In this document: positions 23,917 through 33,166 of the stretch, piece by piece
How the letters are laid out: every line of letters starts with the position of its first letter
Position numbering within the stretch: the stretch's first letter is position 1
Source of the DNA: Atopostipes sp043425375
GTDB lineage: Bacteria; Bacillota; Bacilli; Lactobacillales; Carnobacteriaceae_A
Assembly: GCA_043425375.1 (NCBI GenBank)
Contig: JBHWQC010000197.1
Coordinates: 1 to 39,101, forward strand
Length of the DNA: 39,101 nucleotides
Direction of reading: 5' to 3'
The notes under the pieces: model-generated
Seen by the model: the letters and a program-made list of their open reading frames with translations, nothing else
Database searches by the model: none
What the model was told of the DNA's origin: nothing
Position numbers and translations under genes: made by a program

Positions 23917-26900
23917 CTAATTCACTTCAATGCGAGAATGACTGCCTTCTTTTTTATTTTCGACCACAATTTTCGCTGGAATCCGATCTTTCAACTCAGC
24001 CACATGAGAAATAATCCCGATGAGACGCCCGGTAGACTGCAGCTCCATTAAGGTTTCAATCGCCATTTCAAGGGAATCGGCATCTAAGGTGCCAAAGCCT
24101 TCATCGACAAATAAAGTGTCCACATGCACCCCGCCTTGTTCATTTTGAATCACATCACTCAGTCCGAGTGCTAAGGCGAGAGAGGCTTTAAAGGTTTCAC
24201 CGCCGGATAAGGTTTTGACACTGCGTGTATCTCCCGCATACCGATCAAAGACGTCAATTTCAAGTCCTTCGGCCCCGCGTCCTTTGGTGCGGTCTTCACG
24301 GCGGACCATTTCATACCGGCCGTTGGTCATGGTTTCAAAGCGATGGTTGGCTGCCGCTAACACTTCTTCAAAATAAATACTTAATACATACCGTTCAAAA
24401 GAGACATAACTGGTTCGCTTGGTTGAACCGTTCGCCACCTCCGCTAGCTCTTCATAAACTTGTAGGGGCTCAAGAATTTCTTTGTAGGCCGTATAGTTTT
24501 CGTGAATTTGCTGATGCGACGATTCATAGGTCTTGTTTTGAGCCACATAGTCATCCCGCTTCGCTTCCAGGGCTTGTTTTTCTTCTTCAAGCCCTGCCAA
24601 GGCTTTCTCCAATGCAGAAATCGAACGGGCATCCTCCGCGGCTGCCCATTTATCGTTGGCTGTTTCCCACTGATTTCTATAAATAAGCTGTTCATTTTCA
24701 AAGGCTTTAAGGCTTTGTTGGAATGCCGTTTCTTTTTCTTTAGCTAGTAAATAGGTGTCAAAAGACGCATCGAATGCATACTTCTTCAGTAAGGCATCAA
24801 GCCGCTCTTTTTGTTCTTGCATCGCCTTTTCATCGCTTTGTTGACGCTTAGTCAGCACTTCAATAGCAGAGGATAGACTGGCTTCTGCGCGCTTGTTTTC
24901 AGATAAGGCGCTGCTGATTTCTTGCGCTGCTTCTTCGACTCGCTGGATGGTCTCGTTATGCGTATCGATTTCTTTTTGAACTGCTTGATCTGATTCATAA
25001 GGCACAGATTCCGCTAACTCCTTAATCACAGCTTCCAACGTATGATTGGCTGTTTTCAAATGCTCAGCATTCGCCTGCTGGGTCGTCTGTTCGACTGTAT
25101 TGGCATCTCGCTGTTCCCTTATCTCTTCTAACTGTTCTCGCCAATCTTTTTCCTGTTCAATCTGTTCTTCAAGCGCAGCTATCGCAGGTTCACAAGCTCT
25201 TAAGTCGTCCGTTGCTTCATCAAGACTTGTTTCTTTCTCGCTAAGCGTCTCTTTGTAATTTCCTGTTTCTTCTTTTAATAAAGCAATTTGTTCCTGCAAG
25301 TGGCTGCCGACTTGTTCCACAGCAGCTGAAGCTTTGGTATAGGCCGTTTGCTCTCTATTTTGTTTGTTTTCCAACTCCGCTAATTCTTCATCGCTTACCG
25401 CCTCAATACCGGCAAGCGCGGGATTTGGATGCTGGGTCGACCCGCAGACAGGGCACGGTTCTGCTTCCTCAAGTGCTTGTGCAAGCACCCCCGCTAAGTT
25501 TCCAAAATAATGCGCACGGGCTTCTTGATAGGCGGATTCAGCCATTTTGTAGGCCGCTTTGGCCCTTTTTTCTTCAGCCATGACTTCTGCTAATGTCTCT
25601 TGGCTGTCCAGAATTTTCTCCAGTGTTTCTTTTTCTTTCTCCAGCGCCGCCGTCGTTTCCTTTAATTCCGCTTGCTTCTTTTCTTCTATTTTGAGGTCCT
25701 CTTTCCAATCCTCAATTTTAACCAAGTCGGCTTTTATTTCTTTTATTTGCTTTTCAAAGGCCGTTTCTTGTTCTTTATTTTTATTGAGTTTCTGAGTCAG
25801 TTCCTCCCATTCACTCTGCTGCTTTTTCAGCTGTTCTTGTTTCTCTTCAAGTTCTCTGAATGTCTTCAAGGCTTCTTTCAAGTCTTGAATCTGTTCACGC
25901 ACAGCCCCTAATTGCTCGACTTCTTTATTCGATACAACTTCTTTTTCTTGTAGAGTATCTAATTCCTTGGCATTTTCCGTTTGCTCTTTTTTCTTCTGAG
26001 CCAGCTCTTCTGCTGCCGTTTCGACCGCTTGAACCAGCTGCTCATAAGCAGTTTGTTCGCGATTCACTTCTGCCGCTTTTTTATGTAAGTCCAAAGCCTC
26101 TCTTTGTGCGTCGACTTCAGGCTGCCGTTCATCCAGCGCTTTTTTCGTTTCTTCAAGAGTGGCCAGCTCTTCAAGCAGCTGCTTAAAAGCGGTCGTTTTA
26201 CTTTCCTCTTTTGTTAAGTCCTCAATCGCTTTTCGTGTCTCTTTTAGAGCGGCTTGGCCTTCAGTGATTCGTTCTTCCAATAGCTCTAAGGTCTTTTCAA
26301 AATCCATTTGTTCAATCGCTGCTTGCAAGGCTGTATGGTCACTGTCTTCGATAGAGGCCACAGATTGCTCCAGCCGATTTTCAAACGCCTCAAATTCTTT
26401 TTGTAAAGCTCTTCGTTTGTCTTTTAGAAGGTTTTGGAAGTGTTGAATGTGTTCGGTCCCAAAAATACTGCGAAAAATTTCTTCTTTCTCGCCCGAATTG
26501 GATTGCAGCAATTCACGAAAGTCACCCTGGGGAAGCATCACGATTTGGCAGAACTGCTCATAAGACAGCCCCAGCAAGTGTTGAATTTTATTATTCGCTT
26601 CCGAAATTGACGTAGCCAGCGGTTTGTCTTCTTTATACAATTCAACCGACGCGGACAGCTCTCGTGTTTTTACACGTGCGCCCGGTCCCATTTGCTTTGG
26701 ACTTCTTTTGACGCGATACTCGTCAGTGCCTACGTCAAAAGTCAATTCTACAAAACATTTGTCTTGATCCGTCGCAAACTGAGATTTTAACATCTCCGTT
26801 TCTCGCATATCCCCGCTTGCTTGATTAAATAAAGCGTAGGTGATGGCATCAAAAATAGTGGTTTTTCCTGCACCGGTCGGGCCGGTGATTAAAAAGATAG

Positions 26901-26985
26901 ACGATGCGCCAAAATCTGTAAAATCCAATTCCACTTTCCCGCGGTAAGGACCAAAAGCATTCATCACTAATTTGGTTGGTCTCAT
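23917..26985 (-). CDS. sbcC: Exonuclease subunit SbcC (SMC-like ATPase)
   Basis: With SbcD this forms the Rad50/Mre11-type nuclease that cleaves DNA hairpins and blocked ends. The 1022-residue length is typical. The N-terminal ATPase part has FGPYRGKVELDF and Walker A GPTGAGKTT, followed by a Q-loop MLPQGDFRELL. Two long Glu/Lys-rich coiled coils flank the zinc hook CPVCGSTQHP at about residues 505-512. The C-terminal half has the signature TLSGGETF and Walker B DTLFVDEGFGTLD. Its ATG overlaps the sbcD stop (ATGA), with GAGGAG upstream. Confidence 0.96.
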   Translation of the reverse strand: MRPTKLVMNAFGPYRGKVELDFTDFGASSIFLITGPTGAGKTTIFDAITYALFNQASGDMRETEMLKSQFATDQDKCFVELTFDVGTDEYRVKRSPKQMGPGARVKTRELSASVELYKEDKPLATSISEANNKIQHLLGLSYEQFCQIVMLPQGDFRELLQSNSGEKEEIFRSIFGTEHIQHFQNLLKDKRRALQKEFEAFENRLEQSVASIEDSDHTALQAAIEQMDFEKTLELLEERITEGQAALKETRKAIEDLTKEESKTTAFKQLLEELATLEETKKALDERQPEVDAQREALDLHKKAAEVNREQTAYEQLVQAVETAAEELAQKKKEQTENAKELDTLQEKEVVSNKEVEQLGAVREQIQDLKEALKTFRELEEKQEQLKKQQSEWEELTQKLNKNKEQETAFEKQIKEIKADLVKIEDWKEDLKIEEKKQAELKETTAALEKEKETLEKILDSQETLAEVMAEEKRAKAAYKMAESAYQEARAHYFGNLAGVLAQALEEAEPCPVCGSTQHPNPALAGIEAVSDEELAELENKQNREQTAYTKASAAVEQVGSHLQEQIALLKEETGNYKETLSEKETSLDEATDDLRACEPAIAALEEQIEQEKDWREQLEEIREQRDANTVEQTTQQANAEHLKTANHTLEAVIKELAESVPYESDQAVQKEIDTHNETIQRVEEAAQEISSALSENKRAEASLSSAIEVLTKRQQSDEKAMQEQKERLDALLKKYAFDASFDTYLLAKEKETAFQQSLKAFENEQLIYRNQWETANDKWAAAEDARSISALEKALAGLEEEKQALEAKRDDYVAQNKTYESSHQQIHENYTAYKEILEPLQVYEELAEVANGSTKRTSYVSFERYVLSIYFEEVLAAANHRFETMTNGRYEMVRREDRTKGRGAEGLEIDVFDRYAGDTRSVKTLSGGETFKASLALALGLSDVIQNEQGGVHVDTLFVDEGFGTLDADSLEMAIETLMELQSTGRLIGIISHVAELKDRIPAKIVVENKKEGSHSRIEVN

Positions 26986-28124
26986 TCATTCGTCTCCTCT
27001 TTTGCTATCTCTTCAAAAGTTGTCTTTACAGCTTCCGCTTGTACGGGATTCATAGGCATGCCGATATTGTCTGCGTAAAAATCACCAAATAAACTTTCCG
27101 GTGTTTGTTTTTGCAGTTTCTTGCGGGAATGGTTGAGTACATGTTTCTCTTTCTCCTGGTGGTGAATATACTCTAACCCCATCGCAAAAGGATATTTCTT
27201 GCGCAAACGATTCATCGCATCCATCACATACTCTGTATCTTCCAGCTCAAAAAAGATGTAATCTTCGGAGGCCTCTTCAACAATCTCTGCGAATTTCCCA
27301 CGAATGACGCGTAAATCTTTTGCTGGCTCGATTTCAAGGGCCTCTACTGTTAGGTGATCTTTTGTCAGATCAACTAGCAAGTTTTGTTTTCGGTGGCCGG
27401 CTTCTGACTTTGAATATTTTAAAGGCGAGCCGCTATAGCGAATATGGTCTCCTTTTACTCGCTGGGCTTTGTGCAGATGGCCCAAGGCTACATAATCGAA
27501 GTCGGCAACTAAGTCTGCCGGCACATAATCGACCGTTCCCACACTCAATGCTCGTTCAGAGTCGGAAGTTTCCAACTCCTCATTGGCAGACAAATTCACG
27601 ACAAATCCATGGTATAACAAGACATTGACTGCTTTTGAATCCCAATCTGCTTTAATCGCTGTAAGCTGCGCGTTTAAGGCGTCTTCTGGATTGCGAATCG
27701 CCTCTTCTTCTAATACACTGCGGATGCTTCGATGGTCATCATACGGCAGCAAATAAAAATTCACATCCGCAAGCGTCACTTTTCGGACCGTCTCTTTTGT
27801 CGTGCCTTCGATAAATAACTGGCTGCCCGCCAGCAATTCCGCCCCATACTCTACCCGCTCATTGCTGTCATGATTGCCTGCAATGACAAGTACGGGCACA
27901 CCGACTTCTTGTGTGAGCTTGGTAAAGACACGATTCGCCAATCCGACCGCTTCTTTCGGCGGAATGGCACGGTCATATAAGTCGCCTGCCATAATAACGA
28001 CATCAACTGCTAATTCTTTGGTTTGTTGAACCAATTCTTTTAAGTAACTTTTTTGCAGATCGAGCATGGAAAACTCATTGACGATTTTTCCAAGATGCCA
28101 ATCTGCGGTATGTAAAATACGCAT
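26982..28124 (-). CDS. sbcD: Exonuclease subunit SbcD
   Basis: This is the Mre11-like metallophosphoesterase partner of SbcC. The five phosphoesterase motifs are all present: HTADWHLGK, VIMAGDLYDRA, VIAGNHDSNER, LLYHGF, and VALGHLHKAQ. The length of about 380 residues is normal. The ATG at 28124 gives the family N terminus MRILHTADWH; a GTG directly before it (28127) is also possible. GGAGGAG lies 9 nt upstream of the ATG. The two genes overlap by 4 nt and form an operon. Confidence 0.96.
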   Translation of the reverse strand: MRILHTADWHLGKIVNEFSMLDLQKSYLKELVQQTKELAVDVVIMAGDLYDRAIPPKEAVGLANRVFTKLTQEVGVPVLVIAGNHDSNERVEYGAELLAGSQLFIEGTTKETVRKVTLADVNFYLLPYDDHRSIRSVLEEEAIRNPEDALNAQLTAIKADWDSKAVNVLLYHGFVVNLSANEELETSDSERALSVGTVDYVPADLVADFDYVALGHLHKAQRVKGDHIRYSGSPLKYSKSEAGHRKQNLLVDLTKDHLTVEALEIEPAKDLRVIRGKFAEIVEEASEDYIFFELEDTEYVMDAMNRLRKKYPFAMGLEYIHHQEKEKHVLNHSRKKLQKQTPESLFGDFYADNIGMPMNPVQAEAVKTTFEEIAKEETNE

Positions 28125-28195
28125 CACTCTACTCCTCCGTTCTTACTCGGTCTGCTAATCATACCAAAAATAACCCATTAAAAAGTCAATTTTTT

Positions 28196-28240
28196 TAAAA
28201 TAAAAAGCCCAACCACACATTTTTCCGTGCAGTTAAGCTT
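28196..28240 (-). terminator. Strand-specific terminator after the NRDE gene
   Basis: On the minus strand AAGCTTAACTGCAC can pair with GTGTGGTTGGGCTT over 14 bp, using several G-U pairs, and a T-rich tract follows. On the plus strand those positions are mismatches, so the hairpin works in one direction only. Confidence 0.75.
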
Positions 28241-28246
28241 CTTCAA

Positions 28247-29023
28247 CTAGTTAAGCAAATACTGGTTCTTTTCCGTGATTTCTGTAATGCCGCTCCGGTC
28301 ATATTTCACTTCACGAACATTCACTTGACCATCTTTTCTCACAAGAATGGCCGTGGTTCCAACCGTGCCAAATTCTTCACCCTGGATAAAAATCGCTGAA
28401 TTTTTCTGTGCCTCTTCATAGTTCAATTCTTTTGGATAATCCGCAACTGTCTCTGCATATTGTTTGTCCGACAAGAGCGTCGTTAATTCTTCCAAATCCA
28501 ACTCTCCCGTTTTACTGTCCACATACTGGCTCAGTAAATCAGCCGACCGATCTCTTCGGTGATGGCTTAAATCATCAAAAGTATTGGCTAAGCAGTGGAG
28601 ACCTGATTCAAAGGTATGGAAATTATCACTGATATTTGAATAATAATGCAACTCCTCAAAGGTGCCAAACAGTAAATGGTAGCCGGCATACTCAGTTCGG
28701 TGAGCTTGAATATAATTTTTAAACTCTTCGATCGTCACATCACTTGTCAGGTAATCTCGCAAGAGTTGTCCGCGAGACCGCGGGGGGTCAATTGACGTCT
28801 CCCATTCTACGAAGGGGTGGTTCAAGACAGTGATGAATTTCCCTTCTTTTGTATACCCAAGCCACGTTCCGAATTCTTTTAAGTCGAGGCCGGCAGTGAC
28901 AGAAGGATGGTCTTTCCATTCATGCAAGGGGGCTGTCGGCCGATCGTACAGCTCATCTCGATTGGCCACTAAAATCAAGGAATAATCGGGATGGCCGTCT
29001 TTTATAAAAGTTACTAAACACAT
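28247..29023 (-). CDS. NRDE family protein
   Basis: This 258-residue protein starts with Cys2 (MCLVTF) and has the name-giving motif VANRDELYDRPT at about residues 20-31, followed by WLGYTKEGKF and VLNH. This is the NRDE (DUF833, TANGO2-like) family, which resembles N-terminal nucleophile hydrolases: the exposed Cys2 may be the nucleophile. The reaction is not established. It lies 21 nt downstream of the FUSC-like gene and is probably in its transcript. AAAGGA precedes the ATG. Confidence 0.88.
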   Translation of the reverse strand: MCLVTFIKDGHPDYSLILVANRDELYDRPTAPLHEWKDHPSVTAGLDLKEFGTWLGYTKEGKFITVLNHPFVEWETSIDPPRSRGQLLRDYLTSDVTIEEFKNYIQAHRTEYAGYHLLFGTFEELHYYSNISDNFHTFESGLHCLANTFDDLSHHRRDRSADLLSQYVDSKTGELDLEELTTLLSDKQYAETVADYPKELNYEEAQKNSAIFIQGEEFGTVGTTAILVRKDGQVNVREVKYDRSGITEITEKNQYLLN

Positions 29024-29044
29024 TTTCTCTCAATCCTTTATTTA

Positions 29045-29557
29045 TTAAATTGGCTTGCTTTCTCGCCGTTTAAAGAAATGTTTATTGACTAGATAGGCAA
29101 TCAAAAAGCCGACTAAAGTTTCCAACATTCGCAAAGAAACGTAAGACAAAGCATCTGAATGATGCTCGTTATGCGAAATCATTGTCACGGTTGCGACAAC
29201 TGCCGCTATCGTTATGGCATAGGGGTCTAAATGTAAGGACTTTCCAATCCATAAGGAAAGATAAACGAAACTCGCAATAATCAATGGTGCAAAGTTGGAT
29301 AAGGAATTAATCGGCAACAGTTGAAAAAGAACTAAGCCCAGATAAGAAGAAAGCCCGCCGACTAAAGTTCCAATCAGTCGGTTCTTTCCTCTTTCTTTTG
29401 TTTCATCACTCGTCGCCCGCATGGTTAAAATGCAAGCTAAAGCGGCATGAACGGGGGTTTGGTGTCCAAAAAAGTAAAATAATTGGACACTTAGAAAGAC
29501 GGAAACTCCTGTTTTTAAAATGCGACGTCCGGGGACAAATTCTTTATAGCGCTTCAT
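29045..29557 (-). CDS. FUSC-like/aromatic acid exporter family membrane protein
   Basis: This 170-residue protein contains about four hydrophobic helices after a short basic N terminus (KRYKEFVPGRRILKTGVSVF). The TVHAALACI-like start of the second helix (TPVHAALACILTMRAT) and the G-x3-R-LIGTLVGG turn are typical of the N-terminal membrane part of FUSC/ArAE proteins. The usual soluble C-terminal domain of about 150 residues is absent, as in other short Gram-positive members. The role is unknown, with export of aromatic acids only by family analogy. GAAAGGA precedes the ATG. Confidence 0.75.
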   Translation of the reverse strand: MKRYKEFVPGRRILKTGVSVFLSVQLFYFFGHQTPVHAALACILTMRATSDETKERGKNRLIGTLVGGLSSYLGLVLFQLLPINSLSNFAPLIIASFVYLSLWIGKSLHLDPYAITIAAVVATVTMISHNEHHSDALSYVSLRMLETLVGFLIAYLVNKHFFKRRESKPI

Positions 29558-29621
29558 CTTCTTTTCCTTTCTTTATTTCTTTTTATCAAGCTCTTTTTGA
29601 ACGAAAATTTATTGTACGTTC

Positions 29622-29630
29622 ATTATATCA
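29622..29630 (-). promoter_or_regulatory. Extended -10 promoter of the FUSC-like/NRDE genes
   Basis: The minus strand reads TGATATAAT, an extended -10 element. A short inverted repeat TGAACG ... CGTTCA (about 29598-29622) adjoins it and could be an operator. Confidence 0.5.
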
Positions 29631-29728
29631 AAAATCCCCCAATAGTCTTTGATTAGAGCTGGTTCTGCTCACTTAAAGGGCTTTTATATGATAAAATAGG
29701 AGAAAGAGACGGGAGGCCAGCAAGTATT

Positions 29729-30259
29729 ATGGAAAATTTATATATCGATAAAGTGGAGAGTAATGTTTGGTCTGGGTATATTGTGGCAACGGATCGAGGG
29801 TTAAGCTATGTCAGCCATGAAACAAGGAATCTGGACGATGTCATTGCTTGGCAAATTAAACACTACCCGGATAGTAAACTGATTTCTGATTCAAAAGAGA
29901 TTGTCCCTTATAAAAAGCAATTTGACGAATACTTCGCTGGAGAACGAAAGGTATTCGACTTCCCAACTGATGTCAAAGGCACATCCTTTCAAGAAAAGGT
30001 GTGGGATGCTTTATACGAAATTCCTTATGGTGAAACGAGAAGTTATCTGGATATTGCCGAAAAAATTGGGCGTGACTATCAATCGGCTCAGGCGGTGGGC
30101 GGTGCGGTTGGGCGGAATCCGATCTGCATCGTGTGCCCCTGTCATCGGGTAGTTGGTTCGGATGGATCTTTGACGGGGTATAGCGGCGGAGTAGAGAAAA
30201 AGGTGGCTCTCTTGAATCACGAAATCGAATACTTGGCCGAACAGTTCTTGAGTGAGTAA
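29729..30259 (+). CDS. ogt: Methylated-DNA-protein-cysteine methyltransferase
   Basis: This suicide enzyme removes alkyl groups from O6-alkylguanine by transfer to its own cysteine. The 176-residue protein has a variable N-terminal domain (1-90) and the catalytic domain with FQEKVWDAL, IPYGETRSY (helix-turn-helix region), VGGAVGRNPICIVCPCHRVVG and LTGYSGGVEKK. The acceptor is Cys138 in PCHRV. The residues before it read IVCPCHRV, with an extra Cys where Ile or Val is usual. GGGAGG lies 12 nt before the ATG, a rather long spacing. Confidence 0.95.
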   Translation: MENLYIDKVESNVWSGYIVATDRGLSYVSHETRNLDDVIAWQIKHYPDSKLISDSKEIVPYKKQFDEYFAGERKVFDFPTDVKGTSFQEKVWDALYEIPYGETRSYLDIAEKIGRDYQSAQAVGGAVGRNPICIVCPCHRVVGSDGSLTGYSGGVEKKVALLNHEIEYLAEQFLSE

Positions 30260-30272
30260 ATACTGAGAGAAA

Positions 30273-30325
30273 AACAGCTAACGCATAGGGGAAAAGCCCA
30301 ATATTCGTTAGCTGTTGTTTTGTTT
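30273..30325 (+). terminator. Intrinsic terminator after ogt
   Basis: AACAGCTAACG (30273-30283) and CGTTAGCTGTT (30306-30316) pair perfectly, with an inner GGGG/CCC contact, followed by a T-rich tract. Confidence 0.85.
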
Positions 30326-30334
30326 ATGAGGTGT

Positions 30335-30446
30335 TTACTTAATTTCCTGTCTTTTTTAAGTGATTCGTACATTTACACTTAAAATTTCCATTTTTTTAAG
30401 TGTAAAAACAATTTGCAACTACATTTTCCAATTTTTTAGTTACAAA
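30335..30446. repeat. Array of three 40-bp hairpin repeats
   Basis: Three AT-rich hairpins follow each other: stems 30335-30342/30356-30363, 30372-30384/30394-30406 (13 bp perfect) and 30412-30421/30437-30446. Left arms ACTTAA, ACTTAA and AACTAC begin at 30337, 30377 and 30417; right arms TTAAGT, TTAAGT and TTAGTT at 30356, 30396 and 30436, so the period is 40. Each loop holds TTTCC followed by a T run. The array sits between the convergent ogt and CPBP genes. Function is unknown. Confidence 0.75.
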
Positions 30447-30460
30447 GCCCCTCTCACCGG

Positions 30461-31198
30461 TTAAACCGCATAAACTATCATTAAAAAACCAGCCAAATTA
30501 TTTAAGAAATGATACACCATCGCTGCTTCAACGGCCTGCGTTCTTTTTGAAGCGTAAGAAAACATCACGCCCATTCCTATGTACGTATAAGCGGTGTAGA
30601 CATCCGACGGTCCGTGAATCAATCCAAACAAAAGCGCACTGATCATCACCCGCGTCCAAGTCGTATCCAAACGATTCCCATAAAACAAGAACATTCCTCG
30701 AAACAATAACTCTTCGACAACGGGAGCGACAATCACAATCATCACAAACAGCACCCAAATCGGCACATAGTCAAACAGCGATTCAACGGCCACTTGATTG
30801 GCCGCTTCACTCGCACCAAACAAATAAGCAACCAACATACTGCCAATGATATAGATAAGATAAGACAGAGGAATGTATTTTACGAGAAACTTCCAATCCT
30901 CTTTGGTTAAGCCGCGTAAAAGAAAACTTTCTTGCTTACTTAATTGCTTGCGATTCAAAATAGGAATTTTTCGCCAATACACCACCAACAGTGTAAGCGG
31001 TAAACTAAGAATAGTGCCATACACAGTACCATAGATGGAAATGGAGGCGATAGTTTCCATCGTAAATTGGCTCACCAGAAAACCGGCGGCCCAGCTTAAA
31101 ACGAGGACGGTAATGACTTGTAAAAATAAAGACGAGCTTAAGGCCATAAACAGCCAATCTTTCCAATCGTACTTTCTTAAAGGGTAACCTTCGAGCAT
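30461..31198 (-). CDS. CPBP family intramembrane glutamic protease (Abi/CAAX type)
   Basis: This 245-residue polytopic membrane protein has the CPBP motifs EELLFRGMFLF (EExxxR), FGLIHG (FxxxH) and YHFLNN (HxxxN) in the C-terminal half, with about eight hydrophobic segments. In Lactobacillales such proteins often act in bacteriocin self-immunity or maturation, or cleave membrane proteins. No bacteriocin gene is visible nearby, so the role is open. AAAGGAG precedes the ATG by about 9 nt. The 3' side of the gene directly borders the hairpin array. Confidence 0.9.
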   Translation of the reverse strand: MLEGYPLRKYDWKDWLFMALSSSLFLQVITVLVLSWAAGFLVSQFTMETIASISIYGTVYGTILSLPLTLLVVYWRKIPILNRKQLSKQESFLLRGLTKEDWKFLVKYIPLSYLIYIIGSMLVAYLFGASEAANQVAVESLFDYVPIWVLFVMIVIVAPVVEELLFRGMFLFYGNRLDTTWTRVMISALLFGLIHGPSDVYTAYTYIGMGVMFSYASKRTQAVEAAMVYHFLNNLAGFLMIVYAV

Positions 31199-31250
31199 GT
31201 AGACTGCTCCTTTCTTCTAAAAGAATAGTGTTAATGTATCATTAATGCAT

Positions 31251-31282
31251 TAAAAAAGCGACTTTACTGTATCAAAGTCGCT
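31251..31282 (-). terminator. Intrinsic terminator after the DUF1129 gene
   Basis: AGCGACTTT (31257-31265) and AAAGTCGCT (31274-31282) form a 9-bp stem followed by six T in minus-strand reading. Confidence 0.9.
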
Positions 31283-31292
31283 GGTTTTAACA

Positions 31293-31994
31293 TTAGAAAA
31301 AGGATCCCCTTACATTGTAATGTCGTTTAAATAACCATCTGCCGATTAAAGCAATAGCTGAAATGGTCAAAATGACAGGACCTGGCACGGCCGGATTCAA
31401 GACTTGTGGCATTGCTGCGAGTACAAAAGTTAAAGCAAGCACCCAAAACAGCATAACCCCTGCCGTAGCTGCAATATATTTAAGCAACCCTTTGGATTGA
31501 CCCGGTTTTGGCATATACTTCGTTAATACAAGAATCGCCAAGCCACCGAGTAAGAAGTTCATAATAATTTGCAAAAGCCCTACTGCCGCTTCTGGATTAT
31601 TCCAGGCACTTACCCCATTGACGATACCAAACAACCCACCCATCAACAAAGCGCCATCCACATAAATTTGCCAAGTGGGTGAGCGGTCTTCCTCTTCATC
31701 CATTTGGACATTTTTACCTAAAATATGATCCGCTTGTTCGGTCACCGTTCCATACATTTTACGCGCTAGAAGGTGTTGCTCTTGACCCGAGATAATTTCT
31801 TGAAGCATTTCGTTGAAAACAAGTTCTTTTTTTCGCGTATCGTATTCCAACTCATCAAGTCGTGAATTCAATTGGAACATGTAATCTTTATTTTTATTGG
31901 TCAGCTCTTGATAAAGCTGTTGATTTTCTTCCCTTATTTCATCAAATGATTTTGTTTGTTCGACTGGTTCATCTTTTTTCTTTCGATTAAACAC
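31293..31994 (-). CDS. DUF1129 family membrane protein
   Basis: This 233-residue protein has a charged cytoplasmic N-terminal region with coiled-coil character (residues 15-75, IREENQQLYQELTNKNKDY) and four hydrophobic helices from about residue 115. The position directly downstream of ychF is characteristic of DUF1129 proteins in Lactobacillales. The function is unknown. The start is GTG at 31994 with AAAGGAG 8 nt upstream. It is separated from ychF by 36 nt and is probably co-transcribed with it. Confidence 0.82.
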   Translation of the reverse strand: MFNRKKKDEPVEQTKSFDEIREENQQLYQELTNKNKDYMFQLNSRLDELEYDTRKKELVFNEMLQEIISGQEQHLLARKMYGTVTEQADHILGKNVQMDEEEDRSPTWQIYVDGALLMGGLFGIVNGVSAWNNPEAAVGLLQIIMNFLLGGLAILVLTKYMPKPGQSKGLLKYIAATAGVMLFWVLALTFVLAAMPQVLNPAVPGPVILTISAIALIGRWLFKRHYNVRGSFF

Positions 31995-32030
31995 GAAAAG
32001 ACTCCTTTCATCGTTTCGTTCGGCTCCGTC

Positions 32031-33131
32031 TTAAACGTTAAAGCGGAATAACATGACATCGCCATCTTGGACGATATAGTCTTTCCCTTCTTGACGCATT
32101 TTACCTGCTTCCTTCGCACCTTTTTCTCCATTGTACTGATCGAAATCTTCGTAGGAAATGGTTTCGGCACGAATAAAGCCACGCTCAAAATCAGTATGAA
32201 TCACTCCGGCCGCTTGTGGAGCCGTCATGCCTTTGATAAAGGTCCATGCGCGCACTTCTTTGACACCGGCTGTAAAGTAAGTGCCTAAGTTCAGCAGCTC
32301 ATAGGATTTTCGAATCAAACGGTGTAGACCCGGTTCCTCAGCGCCTAAATCCTCGAGGAAAATATCCCGTTCATCATCTTCTAACGTCGAAAGTTCTTCT
32401 TCGATTCCCGCTGAAATCCCTACCACTTCAGCTCCCTCAGAATCCGCAATTTCTTTGACGATTTGAAAGTTTGGATTAGCGATTGGGTCGGCCATATCCT
32501 CTTCCGCAACGTTTGCGACATAAAGGACCGGTTTACTTGTCAGTAAGAATAATCCACGCACAATTTTCTGTTCGTCTTCGTTGAATTCCAGCGCGCGTAC
32601 TGGGATTCCCTCTTCTAAAGCGGGCATGATTTTTTCTAAAACGGCAAATTCTTCCACCGCTTCTTTATCTCCCGAACGTGCTTGTTTTTTCATACGGTCA
32701 TAGCGTTTGGAAATCGAATCTAAGTCTGCCAGCGTTAATTCTAAATTAATCGTTTCAATGTCGTCAGCTGGACTCACTTTATCCGAAACATGGGTAATAT
32801 TGTCGTCTTCAAAACAACGGACTACGTGTACGATAGCGTCCACTTCGCGAATATTAGCTAAGAATTTATTCCCTAGCCCTTCCCCTTCACTAGCTCCTTT
32901 GACAATACCTGCGATATCTGTAAACTCAAAAGTAGTTGGAACCACTCGCTCGGGGTCGACAATTTCAGCTAGTCGTTCTAAACGGTCATCTGGAACTTCT
33001 ACGACTCCGACGTTTGGATCGATTGTCGCAAACGGATAGTTTGCTGCTTCTACACTTGCTTTTGTTATTGCGTTAAATAACGTCGATTTCCCAACGTTGG
33101 GCAAACCGACGATACCTGCTGTTAAAGCCAT
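32031..33131 (-). CDS. ychF: Redox-regulated ATPase/GTPase YchF (OLA1 family)
   Basis: This ribosome-associated P-loop protein prefers ATP. The 366-residue protein has G1 GLPNVGKSTLFNAIT, the switch region ANYPFATIDPNVGVV, G3 DIAGIVKGASEGEGLGNKF (core DIAGIVKGA) and an NVAEED motif in the G4 place. The C-terminal TGS domain holds GVKEVRAWTFIKGMTAPQAAGVIHTDFERGF in family order. It belongs to the origin-proximal block with DUF951 and parAB. Length is normal. Confidence 0.97.
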   Translation of the reverse strand: MALTAGIVGLPNVGKSTLFNAITKASVEAANYPFATIDPNVGVVEVPDDRLERLAEIVDPERVVPTTFEFTDIAGIVKGASEGEGLGNKFLANIREVDAIVHVVRCFEDDNITHVSDKVSPADDIETINLELTLADLDSISKRYDRMKKQARSGDKEAVEEFAVLEKIMPALEEGIPVRALEFNEDEQKIVRGLFLLTSKPVLYVANVAEEDMADPIANPNFQIVKEIADSEGAEVVGISAGIEEELSTLEDDERDIFLEDLGAEEPGLHRLIRKSYELLNLGTYFTAGVKEVRAWTFIKGMTAPQAAGVIHTDFERGFIRAETISYEDFDQYNGEKGAKEAGKMRQEGKDYIVQDGDVMLFRFNV

Positions 33132-33166
33132 ATTTTAATACTCACCTTTCCCACATCTGGATGTGG

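Noticed and set aside
24225..26446. Long open frames on the plus strand opposite sbcC
   Set aside because: They are low-complexity shadows of the coiled-coil codons of sbcC, with no ribosome sites or recognisable domains.
30335..30446. CRISPR array
   Set aside because: Units are self-complementary throughout with no unique spacers, there are only three of them, and no cas genes are near.
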